This document shows positions 1-13,418 of a stretch of 64,000 bases of DNA, piece by piece. This DNA is from Baylisascaris procyonis (taxonomy: Eukaryota > Nematoda > Chromadorea > Rhabditida > Ascarididae). The number at the start of each line of letters is the position of its first letter. Within the stretch, counting starts at the first letter, position 1. The notes beneath the pieces were generated by a model. It saw nothing but the letters and a program-made list of their open reading frames with translations. It made no database searches and was not told where the DNA came from. Location: the NCBI GenBank assembly GCA_037389465.1, contig JAZARR010000153.1, positions 3,023,001 to 3,087,000 of the forward strand, in the 5' to 3' direction. The translations under genes were made by a program, and so were the position numbers.

Positions 1-1526
1 CTATCGTTATTTGTGAGTTATTTAAAATACGCAATGATTTTTATTCAAAATTCAGTGGAAATTCAAATAATGCGATCTATTCTTATCGAGTCTAATCGAC
101 GATTGATTTCCACCGAAATTTATGTAAAATTTAGAAAATACGTCATCTTTCTCAACGTGATTAGCGAGTTAATCCATTGCTATGATGAGTTTCGACAAAA
201 TTTATAAATATTTTCAAGCGATTCGCTAAACATCATTAATATTCATGAATAGTTGAGGAGAAAGATATAGTAAAAAGTGACATTTTGAAAAGTATTTTGT
301 GAAATCATTTCTCCTATTTAATCTTCATAGGATAATGCATTTTAATGATTTTCCCGTTTAACTTTTATACATCGATAAATGAACGCATTGAAAAGCTTAT
401 TGATTGTTTAATTCCAAATAGCATTTCTTCAAAAAATATTCCATGCAGCGTTTTTCTTCAATTCCCAATTCGAACAATATAAATGTTTAGCACAACTGAA
501 AAACGGAAATTAAGCGCTCTACTTTGTTAGAAAATTAAGTGAGCGGATGAAAGAATACTAAAATATTTTTAAGAAAATATTATTGTTGAGGTTTTTTGGC
601 ATTCATCTGTTTATTTTTACTTTTTCTCAGTTTATGTTGTTGCAATTCCTTTTGGTTTTGTTTCGATTCGAAGACCGCCACTGTAAAATGGTATGTTATT
701 TTTTTGTCTTTACTGAATGACCGTTTGAGATGATGCGTCCAGATCGTTGGGAATATCACTTTTTGAAATGTGTTTTTTCTTCCTGTTGGGCACGCTAAGG
801 TTGACATCACCTTTGGCTATGCCGTTCACAAACATTACTTACTCAGGGTGCAGTTGAATCCAAAACATCAATAATAATCTATTCATCCAATGTTTGAATG
901 TTGTTCACAACTGTTGTTTTTGTTGTTTGTCACAATTGCTGTTATTGTTTATGCTTATGAAATTAGCAATCCATCGCTGGAATAAGAAAGGTTCTGCTGT
1001 TGTGTTTTTTCTCATTGCCTTTCATTGAATATGGTTCCTAAAGGAAAGTGTTCTAAGGAACACTTAGTTGTATTTGAATAAGGCCTTTATGACGTGTTTG
1101 GCGTTGTAGGCAAATACGGCAATCAAACAAGGTAACGCAACCTTTGGGACACAAAAATTCTAATTTATTGATAATAAATGAAATTAAAGAGGTGCCGAAA
1201 ATGAAAAGGAATGTTCCGTCGTTGGATGCGCGCACATATCTGCGCATGATGTCACTGACATATGTGTACTGCATTTATGCGTCATATACAATGCGTGTAT
1301 GTATATATGTATGTGTGTCGGTGTAGTATGTCTTTGTGTTTGCGTACTCACAATGAATATATTTCGTTTGTTCAAATTACGATGAAAAATTGTATTGTCA
1401 TAAACGTTTTCATATTGACTGTTGAATCGTTTTTTCTTTCTCATCCTCTCATGCATTTTGCATTGTATAAAATTGTTCGATTTGATTGATTTGTTTCAAA
1501 TCAAAAACCTCTAAACAAGTATGGAC

Positions 1527-1560
1527 TTCTGACCTTTTTCTATGAAGAAAAAGGTCAGAA
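1527..1560. repeat. Short perfect hairpin, 15-bp stem, 4-base loop
   Basis: ttctgacctttttct and its exact complement flank atga. It is followed by an A/G-rich stretch. Function is unknown. Confidence 0.6.
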
Positions 1561-1643
1561 AAAAGAAAAAGAAGCATAAAGATGGCTATTCCAAACAATC
1601 TATTCTAATCTCTATGAGATGAAGCAATATTCATTGAAAATAA

Positions 1644-1665
1644 TTTTTTTTTTTTTTTTTTTTTT
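1644..1665 (+). repeat. Poly(T) tract
   Basis: Twenty-two consecutive T. It may be the tail of a minus-strand retroposed sequence, but no body or target duplication was identified. Confidence 0.85.
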
Positions 1666-1902
1666 GTAAAGTTGAGCGCAGAATTTTGATAAAGAAAGAA
1701 AAGTTAAATATTATGGTTACAAAAACATCGTCAGTCTCAGACAAAATCTTTGGTGTCGTAGCAGGTTAGGCCACTTAAGGTAAAGCACCTCATGATATGG
1801 ATGGGTATGCTGGAGGCGAAAAAAGACAAGTCTAGAGAATTCTGTTGATGATTAGATGATTCCATATTTTAGCGATAAAACGCCTCTTTGCTCTTTAGCA
1901 GC

Positions 1903-2070
1903 ATGAATTCAAGACGATTGTTTCATTTAAACCTTCAAATGCCGAGGTTTAAATATATAATATTCGGACGATTTGCACATATGAGCAACGTTTTATATAA
2001 AGAACGAAATATTGCAACTACAAAAGTGTTTTATTTGCATTCACAATTTAATTTGAAACAACTGCTATGA
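1903..2070 (+). CDS. Possible small trans-spliced gene
   Basis: A very pyrimidine-rich acceptor (cctctttgctctttag) ends four bases before an ATG that opens 55 codons to TGA. The peptide is basic and aromatic (MNSRRLFHLNLQMPRFKYII). The acceptor-to-ATG spacing is the main support. The length is within what chance gives in AT-rich DNA. Confidence 0.18.
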   Translation: MNSRRLFHLNLQMPRFKYIIFGRFAHMSNVLYKERNIATTKVFYLHSQFNLKQLL

Positions 2071-4738
2071 ATTCATTAAAGTGAGAGAATAAAATGCAGC
2101 CAATGGGCATAATATGGACATAGGGAAACCCGAAAACGATTGAGCTTATTTACCTAACTTACTTTGCTTTAGATGTCCACATAATGTATGCTACTTTCCG
2201 CTGATTCATCTGGCATAACATCAGCAGCATCTTACTCCTAATATATACATACCATTGAGTTTGAACTTGCAATAAATGTAGTACATTTACTGCATCAATA
2301 TTTTTTTGATAGTCAAGTCTTTTTATTACTTTCATTAACAGATATTTCATGTGAAATAATACTATTTTCCTTAAAAGAGCACAAGAAGGTTTGAAAGTGA
2401 TGCATTGAACAATTTCCCTTTTGTTGTTCTCAATCAAAAGGAGAATCTTCCTAGTTTTTTGCGCAATATTACGAGCAAAGATAAGGCACACTAATTGTTG
2501 CTGCTCTAGGCATTGTAAAGGCTACACCTGCTCCCTTTGAGGTAAGCGCCCTTTCAATGTGTTGCGATCGGAAAAAGCGTTTTGACCCATTCGATCGCTA
2601 ATTTGCTGTCAATGCTTCATTATGGTTCTTGCTAAGAGCTTTCTAACGACCGTATTTTACGCGGCATGGAGAGGAAATCTCGAGGATTTAGGCAACCGTT
2701 CCTGAATTGCATTAGAGCAGAATGGAATAACTCAATCGGTTTCAACAGAGGGTAGACTCCGTATGCCTGCTGTCCTCCATCTCGGCTCTCTTCCTCTTTT
2801 CCCTTCTTTGTACCACCTTGAGAACTGCTATTGTTGCACTATCAGTTCACTACGATTCGCAATGATTGGAGTGACAAAGCTGCAATGATAAAGATGGCTC
2901 AATTCAGCTGCAACTGTTGTCCTGTTTATATTCAACGAGATATCATTGCTTCCTGTAATCATTGCTCCCTTTACTTAAAAGCCAATTTTTGTCGTATTAG
3001 TGTTGGCAAACGATAAGTGAAATGAACGTGTTTCTTAAGCAGCGATTCTCATATTAATGTAATAAAAGTGTGGTAAAAAATTTTTTAACAAAAAATTTTT
3101 GTGATATTTTATCGTAGATTGCATTTGATTCTAATCAAACGTGGGTACATCTCGAAGCTCTTTTAAAAAAAACATACTGTATAATACAGTAATCCGTTAA
3201 CTTGCAGTGGTTGTGCTTACATGTCTAACTGAGGCGCATTTCTACATGAACTGCTAGGATGAAATATTTTCATGTCATGATGAATGAATGAAATATCCGT
3301 TCCTTAATAATTCGCCATTGAAGTTCGCAGGATCGAATTTTACAAATGCGCCTAAAGATCGGTGGAAATTTCATATTTGGAAATGTAGGAATACCCCTTC
3401 GTTTGGAGGAATTTTCTCCATTCCTGGCTAAATAGAAATCGATAAAATATAAGTTTGATTCGTCCATCTATTCTCGTTAAAAAAAGCATATTACTGCAAT
3501 ATTTCATAATATTTAGGTGACAATTCAGCTGCCTCCAGTGATGCTACATGCGTTTATACATATACATCTCTGAAAGCCTTTATGCTGATTGTTTTACATT
3601 GTTTCCGGTATAAACAATCACAAATATTGTTCGCCCCCTAAAGTTGTTGTCGAATGGTATATGCATCCATTGATTAACATAAAATTTGTCACCGAAATGC
3701 GTTTTAGCCAACATAAAAATGAATGAGATCGTAATGGTTAGGTGAGCGAGGATTCACTTTCGATAAGGTTATTGCATGTTGTAATCTTATACGAATCAAA
3801 CATTTATTAGACACATAAATTGCGCAATTAAATTGCTGCCTATCTTATATTCACAACTCTCTAGTTAATATCTGACTATGTGCATTCATTCGAAAACCAT
3901 TACAAATATCTTCTTTGAGCACATTTAGTGCGCGAATTTACTCTCTTCGAAAATATGGTTATTATATCGCACTTATTCGATTACTGTAACATCGCTTCAA
4001 AATATCGTAGTACATCGATGATTAAGATCAGAATTGGAAATTCTGATATAAAGTTTGGGATATTTTTTTATAATGGGATAAAATGTTTTCGAAAATATTT
4101 CCCAATCAAAAAATATTGCTGCAATTTATCCACAGCGGCGTGAATAAGTTGTTATTTAAGTGTTCTAGAGGGCATTACAATGGCAACTATGTCCTCATAT
4201 TTTCCAACATTTTATTTTTCAAGCCAATTTCCAAATTTTTGGGAACTGATAGATCGGTGTTATCATTTAAGAATTTGCATTCATATGAACAAAAGCATTT
4301 GCTCATAATTTTCTACTCGAAGAAATGTTCGTGTTTTCTGTGGAATTTTATTTACAAATGTGTATTATAGCTAAATCATATTTATGCATACGTGGATTTG
4401 TATGCGTCCGTCGATTCTTCTGGCTTCCCAATAGTTTAAACATGGGAATCAATGAAGGTAAAGCTATATGAATTAATCAGCACAATCTAACATGATTGCA
4501 TTCTATATAATTAATTGCGTTGATCGATTAACTTCAAACGAGATTAAAAACGTTTTAAAAACACTGAAAATGTAAGTGCAATTTGCACCGGTCGAGTCAC
4601 GAAAAATGAACCATTTATAGTTTTATTGGAGAGTTCGTGCTAAATGATATATAGTCGTATTGCTGTGCAAGTTTTTATCTTTTGCCGGCGATCAGTGATG
4701 GAAGATCTGTGAGATGAGTAAGATGAAGCAACATATAC
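2071..4738. other. No supported gene
   Basis: The block 2500-2850 is richer in GC and contains a gag-gtaagc donor at 2537 and an open Cys-rich frame (2845-3013), but no start, and no acceptor strong enough to build a gene. Confidence 0.4.
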
Positions 4739-5352
4739 TGTGGCTGCACATCTGAGACAGATCTGCCATTGTACTCCCACCGTTAACGAAGCGTCATTGA
4801 TAAAATATTTCTACCACTTATTGAACGTCAACGAAAGCGCTAACAATTGCAGTCATTTCCGCCTATTCTTGTTGCCACGTTTTCCATTTCGTTTGCTATG
4901 GTTATGTTGCCGACTTCTTTGTCGGCCGTGAGCAGCCTCTCATCGCTGACGACTATTCAAGCGGATGGAATGGTACCCGATGTTTTTTAATCGCCGCTAA
5001 CTCTTATTGCTCGTCTACTTACCGCCAACCTCTTGTGGTTCAGTATAACGGAACTGTCGGATATTTAAAATTTTGAACCCTAATTTGATTTCATTCTAGG
5101 ACTATCTGTGTCTATGTAAAGTGCAACCTGAATGAAGCGAATCGGGCCCTTGTTACTAGCGGTACGAGTTCCCCTACTTCGCTCTATGCCACAAATTCTT
5201 TGAGACTTACTAGCGATTCTTTGAGACGGTTTTGCTCCGTTCCGATAGGTCTCCAAATGTCATGCATTATAGATAATGACAGAAAAGGTTCAATTTTCTT
5301 GTTGGAGTTCAATAGCTTCATACATTTGACCCCAAAAGGTCATCGCTTGTAG
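4739..5352 (+). CDS. Possible two-exon coding region
   Basis: A tttcattctag acceptor at 5098-5099 opens 84 codons to TAG at 5350-5352. One base completes the codon left by a frame that is open from about 4720 to a gtgagc donor at 4928, so the phases agree over a 172-base intron. The first part ends in a Leu/Phe/Cys-rich run that could be a membrane segment; the second is Ser/Thr/Leu-rich (TSGTSSPTSLYATNSLRL). Codon bias is weak and no start codon is fixed. No family is recognised. Confidence 0.2.
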
Positions 5353-6343
5353 AATCATAGAGTAAATGCTGTATTGTCGTCAACAAGCAGGATGATATGA
5401 TCAAATCTCAGGTTAAATCCTTGAAACCTTTATAAAATTTGATGAAAATAAACCATTCAATGCACATTCTCTTTTAATTTTATGACCGCCATTGTTGTCG
5501 TTTTGATGCGATCGATTATCATTTGGCCTTGATGCACTCTCCAGATCCACGTAGGTGTGAGGTCGAGTAGTTTAAGTGTCAGAAGTGGGGGATTCGTTTC
5601 AAGGAATTTTCGGAGAAATCAAGTTCGAAGTTCATGGGCAAATCATCATGCATCGAGTGTAGTCTTGTATGTTTGGAAAACGGTGCTCAATTTGAATGGG
5701 GAAGACATTTTTGAAATGGGTGCATTTGTCCTTACCGTACTTCCTTGAATAACATCCCTAAATTCACAAAATTTCTGAAAAATAAGGAGTGAAAGGTTTA
5801 TAGAGAAAGGGCTGTTCGAAGCGGATGTTCATTTTATTCGCTGAATTTGGCAAAGTTTTGCTGTGCAATAACGATTTCCGCTTGCAAAATAAGTTGTTCT
5901 TATTAATTTTGTGGTGAAAGAAGGAGCGGTATAATTGATGAAGGAAGTCTTAACGTAGCTAAGGATAACAATTTTCCAGAAGTTTAAAGAGGGAGTAGTG
6001 CTTGAAAAAGAGTATTTGTTTAGAAATTTTATTTTAATTAATAGAGTTGTATCAGTTATTCAATTTGAACGATTTTCATATGCGTATTCGTTCGCTTGTT
6101 TTTCTAATCGCCGATGAACTGTAGATACTCGTTCGTCTTTACGTTCCCTGCTTGCTGAAATAGAGAAGAAGGAAAATGCTGCCCAAAAATAATCTAATAA
6201 AACAAAAACATTTTTGCTTTTTTTAAAAATTTTTGTTCGATTTTTTAAAGGTGACTATCCAAAACCCCACAGAATTCATGAGAAATTTTGAAGGAGACGA
6301 AATGCTAATGCACATACTCAATAAATATATATCTCGCACGTAG

Positions 6344-6459
6344 TAGCGATTATTGCTGACATACTAAAAAAGGAGAGTGTTTTCTGCCGGAATTCCCATG
6401 CAGCATTAAGCGACGTTCTAAATAATCTTTGGTTAATCCACATAGGAAAATACTCGCTG
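6344..6459 (+). CDS. Possible isolated exon with perfect donor
   Basis: Thirty-eight codons lie before a ctg-gtaagt donor, with about 61 percent purine at position 1 and a plausible peptide (ADILKKESVF, then HAALSDVLNNLWLIHIGK). The acceptor is weak (cgcacgtag). No partner exon was established. A further frame open at 6607-6786 shows the same kind of bias but lacks a good acceptor. Confidence 0.18.
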
Positions 6460-6789
6460 GTAAGTATTTTCTCACAAAACGACCGACATAATAAAAAATT
6501 CTCAATGATGTGGTTTATTTATAAAGAAGTTAAAAGAAGTTTTTTCTTCAAAAATAATGGCTAAAAATCAACAACGATCTAAAGATATTTCAAATGTGTT
6601 CGTTTGATGTTTGCCGGCATTTGCAATAATTGCTAAAAGATTTGTGTTCGTCATTCACCAACATAACGCCACTTCATTTACGCGAACCGATATCTCGATA
6701 GCGTACGGTGTTATTCCCATTGACGAATATATCGACATATTTTCATGTGTCATCGAATTGGCAATCGGTTCATTGTTCGCATAAAGTTT

Positions 6790-9700
6790 ATTAGTGCCGA
6801 TTGAATGCGATAATGAGGGTAATCGTAAGAGATTTAATCATTGCGTAGCATCAACTATCGTAGACATTTGTGTTCATTGAAGGCCGACCGATACATTCGC
6901 AACAACGATGGTGGACAAATTGCGGAATTGGAATACCACGATAATTGATTATTACTTTTTGAGATTGTATCTAAACTATTGAATTCTATGCTTGAAATAT
7001 AGATTTAAGTTAGATGACCAATGAGATTTTTTTTTTAAATTTTAGAGGTAGAACGGGCTTGAATGTTTTTGTTTGATAGCATTTATTGTAGCGAGTGTTA
7101 AGAGAAAATTTGAATGGAACATAAGTTTGAGCTGAATGGAATGTTCAGAAAGTATGCGATTCTCTCGATTGCGATATATGCTACTAGGTTAGAAACAGAA
7201 GCATAATTCTAGGTATTGAAGATGTCAAGGTTCCTCAATATCCGTTCATCGTTCGCCCTTACTTGTTTTCGTTTCGGTTGAAGAAAAGAGAAATGTTCGA
7301 TGGTTATTTATCATATTATTTGGGAAGAAAAATTTCGAATTATGAATTTTCGAAAAGTTGTGATTTCAACAATTAAAGGTGCTCGATAAAATGCTACAAT
7401 TTTCACTGACGAAAATGATGACTTCTTTGAACATTATTAGCTATTTGATGACAGAGAAAACAACTGAAAAAGCAGAGTAGGAATAATGGTATGGTAGATT
7501 TTTGTTTCTGTATTTCAACCTCTTAGACGAGCCTATTAATTATGCATCAAGGAACCGTAGCAAGAGCCCTATAATCCTGTATTCTACGAGATACATCCGC
7601 TATACAAATTCTCATCCAGGCTATATTTGGTCTGCATCTGGTCGATTCTTTTATAAAATGTGCATATGCAAATTTATTAGCGTATGTCGACCTATCAACC
7701 ATCAATGAGCAAAAAGTGCTTTCAGAATGACAAAAAAATATTCGACTATGCCCAACTTATTCATCGTTTTGGATATTTATCGTTTTTGAGCTAAATTAAC
7801 GCATAAAAGCTCACCTATAGTAATGCTGGTGATAAAGCGTGATTTCATAAAATAGAAAATAATGTAAATACTCGTTGATCCAAGAAATGACCGCAAAATC
7901 TTTCTTATATTCCACTGGCGAATTTTCAAGTTCGAAAATTTTTTACAATATAATTAATCGAATTTTGTTGCAACAATATTTATTTCCATTCGAATGTTCA
8001 ACAAATAAAGCAACAACCAGAAAAGGATATCAAGTTTCTTATTGGTAGTCTAATGTTTGATTTTCTCTCCTCTGATAAACTATAGTTGAGTGAATTCTTT
8101 TCCACAATAAGAATACTTTATAGAAGTTATGAGGTTCGATAATGATAAATAAAAATTTCTTATTTTAGCATTTTTTGAAAGTAGCATGTTTTTAAGGAAA
8201 AATAAGGTGAAATAATCGGTAATCTCATTTACTAAGTTGATTTGAGAGAAAATAATAAATCTTGTTGCAATAATATAACTGCAACATATGCAATTGCAGT
8301 TGAATTATGCACTTTAATTTCATCAACATCAGTAAAATATATGCAATTGCAGCCTAAAGTTGCAAAAAAAAATTTTTTTTTTTTTGCAAAATTGAGCGAT
8401 TATCATTAATTTTTGAATATTTTTCGTTTCACTCAAAATAAAATTTCAATGAATGTTGTATAGTATCAAAGAGCTCTTATAGTCGACATATTCTAGAAGC
8501 TCAGTAATAGGACAATGCACTGTACGAGATACGGTAAAGAGATCACTGTGTCATATGGGCATTTTGCCAATAGCGGTCGTTTTTCATTTACCGTTACCGG
8601 TTTAACGGCTAAACAAGAACAACAAATGAGGATATTCCGTCTGGTCTGAACTCTTCTATGGAAGTAAAGAAATGGAATATGCATCACAAGATTGGCATCC
8701 ATAATAAAGCGTAATCCATCTCCACGAGTTCTCTATGACATTTGAATATTCCAAAAAAATTTGCTGGCGCATTATCTAAAATTGAAAAATGGATGCGATT
8801 TGCTCCATTGCATCTGACTTGCAATGCTGCATTTCTTTTGCATTTACATTTGGCCAATATTTACAAACTTTGTTTGCACTGAAGTGGACGCATTCAGTTA
8901 GGCTTTCAGTTTTCTAGCAAGTAGTTATGATCTGTACTGTCATAAACATTAAACATCATTCGAAAGTTCATTCCTCTAAATGGAGCTGTAAATTCAATCA
9001 ATATGCATAAGCAACCTAGCGGAAGTGGCAGTCCAATAGTAACACCTGGTTCACTTGTTGCCTTAAAGTAGACAGGGTATCACTTTTGCATAAAAAAGGA
9101 AAAAAAATGGCCAATATCTTATGCTAAAAAGAGCATTTTTCTTATTTGAACAATGCAATAAATGAATAATCACTATTTATTATAAATCAATTAGACAATA
9201 TTGGCAAAACGTCAAATAACTTACACAATTTCATCTCACAATGTGCTCAAACAATTATTCCAGAGGAAATAAATTATTATCGATAAGTAAATTATTCTCT
9301 CATTTGCAATTTTTCATTCACAAAAACAGTGATCGCCACCCGACAAGGCTAATATTTGGATAAAAACCAACAATAGTAGAAAAAAAGCCTTCTAGGCTAT
9401 TGTGTTGTTGAATAGAATAATGTCGCAATTTGTGGAATCTGAGAGTTTCACATTAAGAACTCATCAGTTAATATTATTTTCAAAAAAAAAACGTACATTA
9501 AAAAATTTCAGTAGCAAAAGAAACGCATCATCGATACTTACTTTGCGTATCGACTTCAATTTATATAAATATTTTCAATGAATGAGAAAAAAAATTGAAT
9601 TTCTTAACAAAAAGTAAAAATCTTCTGAGTTGAACCGCAAAGGATAATGAAGAAAAAAAAGAGAAATATTCTAAAAAATGCTAAATTAGAGGCATTTTCT

Positions 9701-10724
9701 GTTCTGAATAAACAAAAAAAAAAAGAAACGAACAAACAAGTAAATGCACGAACAAATAAATAAATATAGAATTCATTTAATACATCCGTCTGAGTTCACT
9801 TCTTATATATGAATTTTTCTCAGCGATGAGTAAAATTCTATTTTTTCGATTAGTAAATTTTGTCTTTTTTTGTCTTTAGAAAAGCCGATGAATTATAAAT
9901 CGATATGTTTAAAATTTTTCTAGAAAGAATATATGCGCAAACAAAATACGAAACGCATTTGCATAAATTTCCTAAATAGGCATTAGCATAATTCCCATGA
10001 GAAACATTACGCCCAACATGAATTAGAGATGTAGAAATACTCTGATCTATGTTGAGTAGTTTCATCTTAACAACTTCGTAAAAGTTGATAGATTTGAGGC
10101 AATAATTTTCATGCTGCCATCAATATGCAAATTACTCATTCTTGATATTCAACGATCGCTTATTTATTATGACAACTTCAAATTGTAAAACATTAATAAA
10201 ATAATACAAAAAGTGTAACTAAAACTTCACCCTACCTGATTTCAGAATTTACGTATCGCTAAAAGCCCTAATCCTACTATTTCCTATTACCAAATATTAT
10301 AAGTGTAAACCCCTGAGTGTAAAAGCACTACAACTGCAAAAATAGAAATCCACCAAAATTAAAGATAATCTTTTACACTAGTATAAACGTTGCCATATGC
10401 GTAATCAGGATAAGAGATGTGGAAGAACAAACGTGATGAAGAATTTGCACCGCTATGCATCTTGAATAAATTTCTCAACAAAAACTTCCAAAACTCTTCC
10501 CAACCTTTAAGTTTCAATACAGCAACTATTTTCAGCGCATTCGAAAATTCCTTTAATTGGAACATCTGAGTTCTATGGCTTCTGATTCCTCTAATTCTCA
10601 TTATTAAGCTGATGCCTCACTTTCATGGTATGCTTCTCATTTCTCCACTTATATCTATGCGTAAAAATGCTTCTGATTATCAATGAACAAAATATTAGCA
10701 TCGTCATTAATATACATCACAAAT
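6790..10724. other. No supported gene
   Basis: AT-rich sequence with short open frames only. A direct repeat of atatgcaattgcag at about 8286 and 8339 and A/T homopolymers near 8370 are the only regularities seen. Confidence 0.5.
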
Positions 10725-11027
10725 TCAATTTGTCTTATTTTGACTCATCGCCAATTGTAAACATATAGTTGGCAAGCGGAAGTCATAATGAGTAAATGAG
10801 AGTGGAAAAACGTTCTTCATACTCAAAGATATATCAAGAACATTAGGGATGACGTCATTATTACAAACATGAACAACAAAACCAGGAATAGACATTAACT
10901 CTAGAATGTTTGCACCATCTTCCGTTAATCGAACACAACCGAAATTCCACTCATAACGAATCGAACTGCTCGCCATTGTTGGTATCGCTCCGAATGTGAA
11001 CATCTCAGCATGTTTCACTTGAAGAGA
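10725..11027 (-). CDS. F-box gene exon 4 (terminal)
   Basis: A catttgtag acceptor at 11030-11028 opens 100 codons in phase 0 that end in TGA at 10727-10725. The phase agrees with exon 3. The part contains an alternation of strand-like segments (FGCVRLTEDGANILELMSIP, then FVVHVCNNDVIPNVL) compatible with the C-terminal half of a leucine-rich or FTH-like domain. A further small phase 0 exon in the 0.9 kb intron before it is possible but none stands out. Confidence 0.7.
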   Translation of the reverse strand, partial: SLQVKHAEMFTFGAIPTMASSSIRYEWNFGCVRLTEDGANILELMSIPGFVVHVCNNDVIPNVLDISLSMKNVFPLSFTHYDFRLPTICLQLAMSQNKTN

Positions 11028-13386
11028 CTACAAATGAAATAATAAAGATAACTTTCATAATATGTCATTAATGTTGAATTAAAAAATGCCAAAGCGTCTC
11101 CTAGTGCAGTGAAAAATCGGCAGGGGGACGACGAGATAAGGAAATCAATTAGGAGAAATGAGGAAAACACATAAAAGGGACGTTTCTTATCATTAATTAG
11201 CAGTGAAAATTTGCAAATTTTACATCACTCATTCCAGCGAATTATATTAAATGTGATATGAATATTGAAAAAGCGGAATTTTTTTATTTTCATACAGCCT
11301 TCACACAAAAACTTTTGGGTCTTTTCACTAAAGTGTGAGAAAATGAAAGTGAGAAAACCTATAACGTTAAGAAATTAGAAAGAGTTGTATCATCAAACTC
11401 TTTGACGCTAGTGTACTGCAGTAGGGACATAATGGAAAGGAGAACGAGTTGGAGGGGATGCCTTTTCCCATTCCCATTAATTTCACTCTCTAAGAAATCC
11501 CTGTAAAAGCTCTGTCTCCCCTCAAAACAGAGACAGGAAAAGAGCAAAATGAAGCATTACTTTGGGGTAAAATTTCCTGAGTCGATCGTTATGTGATGAT
11601 GACTTCAAATGGAATTGGTATAGATCCATCTTTATGTGCACAGTTCTTTTCCCTATTCCCCACTCCCTTACCTCAATTTTAGAATGTAGTAATGCAGCTG
11701 CTGTAATATATGTTCGTTGGAATACATCAGTTTACTGTCCTTGAACAATATACCAAGTTGCCCATGAGGTGTAATCCCTTGATCCTTGCAAATTATTGCC
11801 TAGTTGAGTTTTGACTTGGGAAAGGAAGAGGAAGGGGATATTGCAAATGAGTTATTATGGGTAAAAGTAGTTATCAATGCTACCTTTAAGACATTCATGA
11901 ATAGATAAGAAAACTTACGTTGATTAAAGTTAGCACTCCGTTAAGCGTGAAGTTCGCGCATACACTATGAAAGTGTATACGCGTTGGAAGATATTCTTGC
12001 GTGGCCCATCGATTTAAAGTACGATCGGTTAGACCACCGAAATATTTTGGAAGCGTTGTACTCGCTGAGAACTCTTTGCATTCAGATATCCCCTCTAAGA
12101 CCTAAAATTTAATATTTCTATTAAAACAAATGAGATGAAATGGAGAACTTTCTAGAAATTTCTAGAAATTTTGCAACGAGCAAAAATAAATAAAAACTTG
12201 AAGTCAAAACAATTACAGTCATACACGGTCCCCGTAGTAGTCAATATCTCAAAAGATGTTACTAGCAGCCGTATAGGAAAAACATACGCTTTTTGACTTG
12301 AGTACTGATATGGAATCTGTTAACGCTGCAGATGGTCATCTCCTAAATTATTTTATGTAAAAAAGTCCATACTAGATTTGATATCGTACTTGTATTTCCA
12401 ATCACTTCTCACCTCCATTTTCGACTATTTGTTTACTACGATCGATTTTAATCGACTGAATTGAAATGAAGCTCAACTCACATAATCATTGAGAATGTCA
12501 TCATCAAATTGTGACAGCTCCAAATTCAATTTTTGACAGCTTGTTCGCATCAGTAGATCACGAAATTGCTCGGTACCGAGATGGAAACGACATAAGGTAA
12601 AAACCAGATCTCGAGCTTTACTGAAAACAATGCAATATAGTACCTATTTTATTAGTAATGTGAATGTGGTCTTCATGTCGGAAGCGATAATGCATTTTGG
12701 ATTGTATACTGAGAACACGTAGGTGAGCCATTTTAAACATTTGAACCTTGATCAAGGTGCTGAATTTGATTCAATAGATAGTTACGAAATAGTCAAGCAG
12801 GACATCACGTGATCGAGTCAGAGGCTGATCCAAGTTATGAAACAGTGAACGATTTAAGTGTTGACGCAAATTGCCAATGATGACGTAAGCAGGTTGGCTT
12901 TATTCAAGGATTGGATCAATTTCCAGAGGTCGTACCCTACAGATAATTTTCAGAGAATCGAAACTTCCATGCATATAGTTAAAAAATTTAAAATGTGTGT
13001 ATGCGAGGTTAGCGGTCAACCGACTGAACAACAATGGTTTCCGACATACCACATAAACATGAACGATGCGATCGACAAAGATGTCGACAAAGAATCCCTC
13101 AAACTGAGTTGTGCTGCTTAGGTGAATGAGGCAAGTTTTTTATGAACAAAATACTCTAGCCGGTTTGCCTGAGCTAATGTAACCAACACAACTTCTGAAT
13201 TTCCGTAGTGTGTTTGTTCATTAGGAGTGTGAAAAGCTCCAGTAACGCTGTAACCGGAGTTTTATTCTCAATGAGACCTTAACTCATAAGCTTGTGAGAC
13301 TCATACAGATAATAGTTCTTCTTACCGGAAACATTGTTATCTTTTGTCAATTATGTGCGCATACCGAACTACATTCTAGGTTGTGC

Positions 13387-13418
<32 letters not shown>

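Noticed and set aside
580..900. Possible small signal-peptide genes on both strands at the left end
   Set aside because: On each strand a Leu/Phe-rich start can be joined to a second exon by a short intron, but the two models exclude each other and neither has more than about 45 codons.
2159..2491. 110-codon minus-strand open frame
   Set aside because: It lacks an ATG at its start and an acceptor, and two to three frames of this length are expected by chance in the window.
7527..7708. 60-codon frame behind a cctcttag acceptor
   Set aside because: It would be a terminal exon without any convincing upstream partner; the best candidate intron is only 38 bases.
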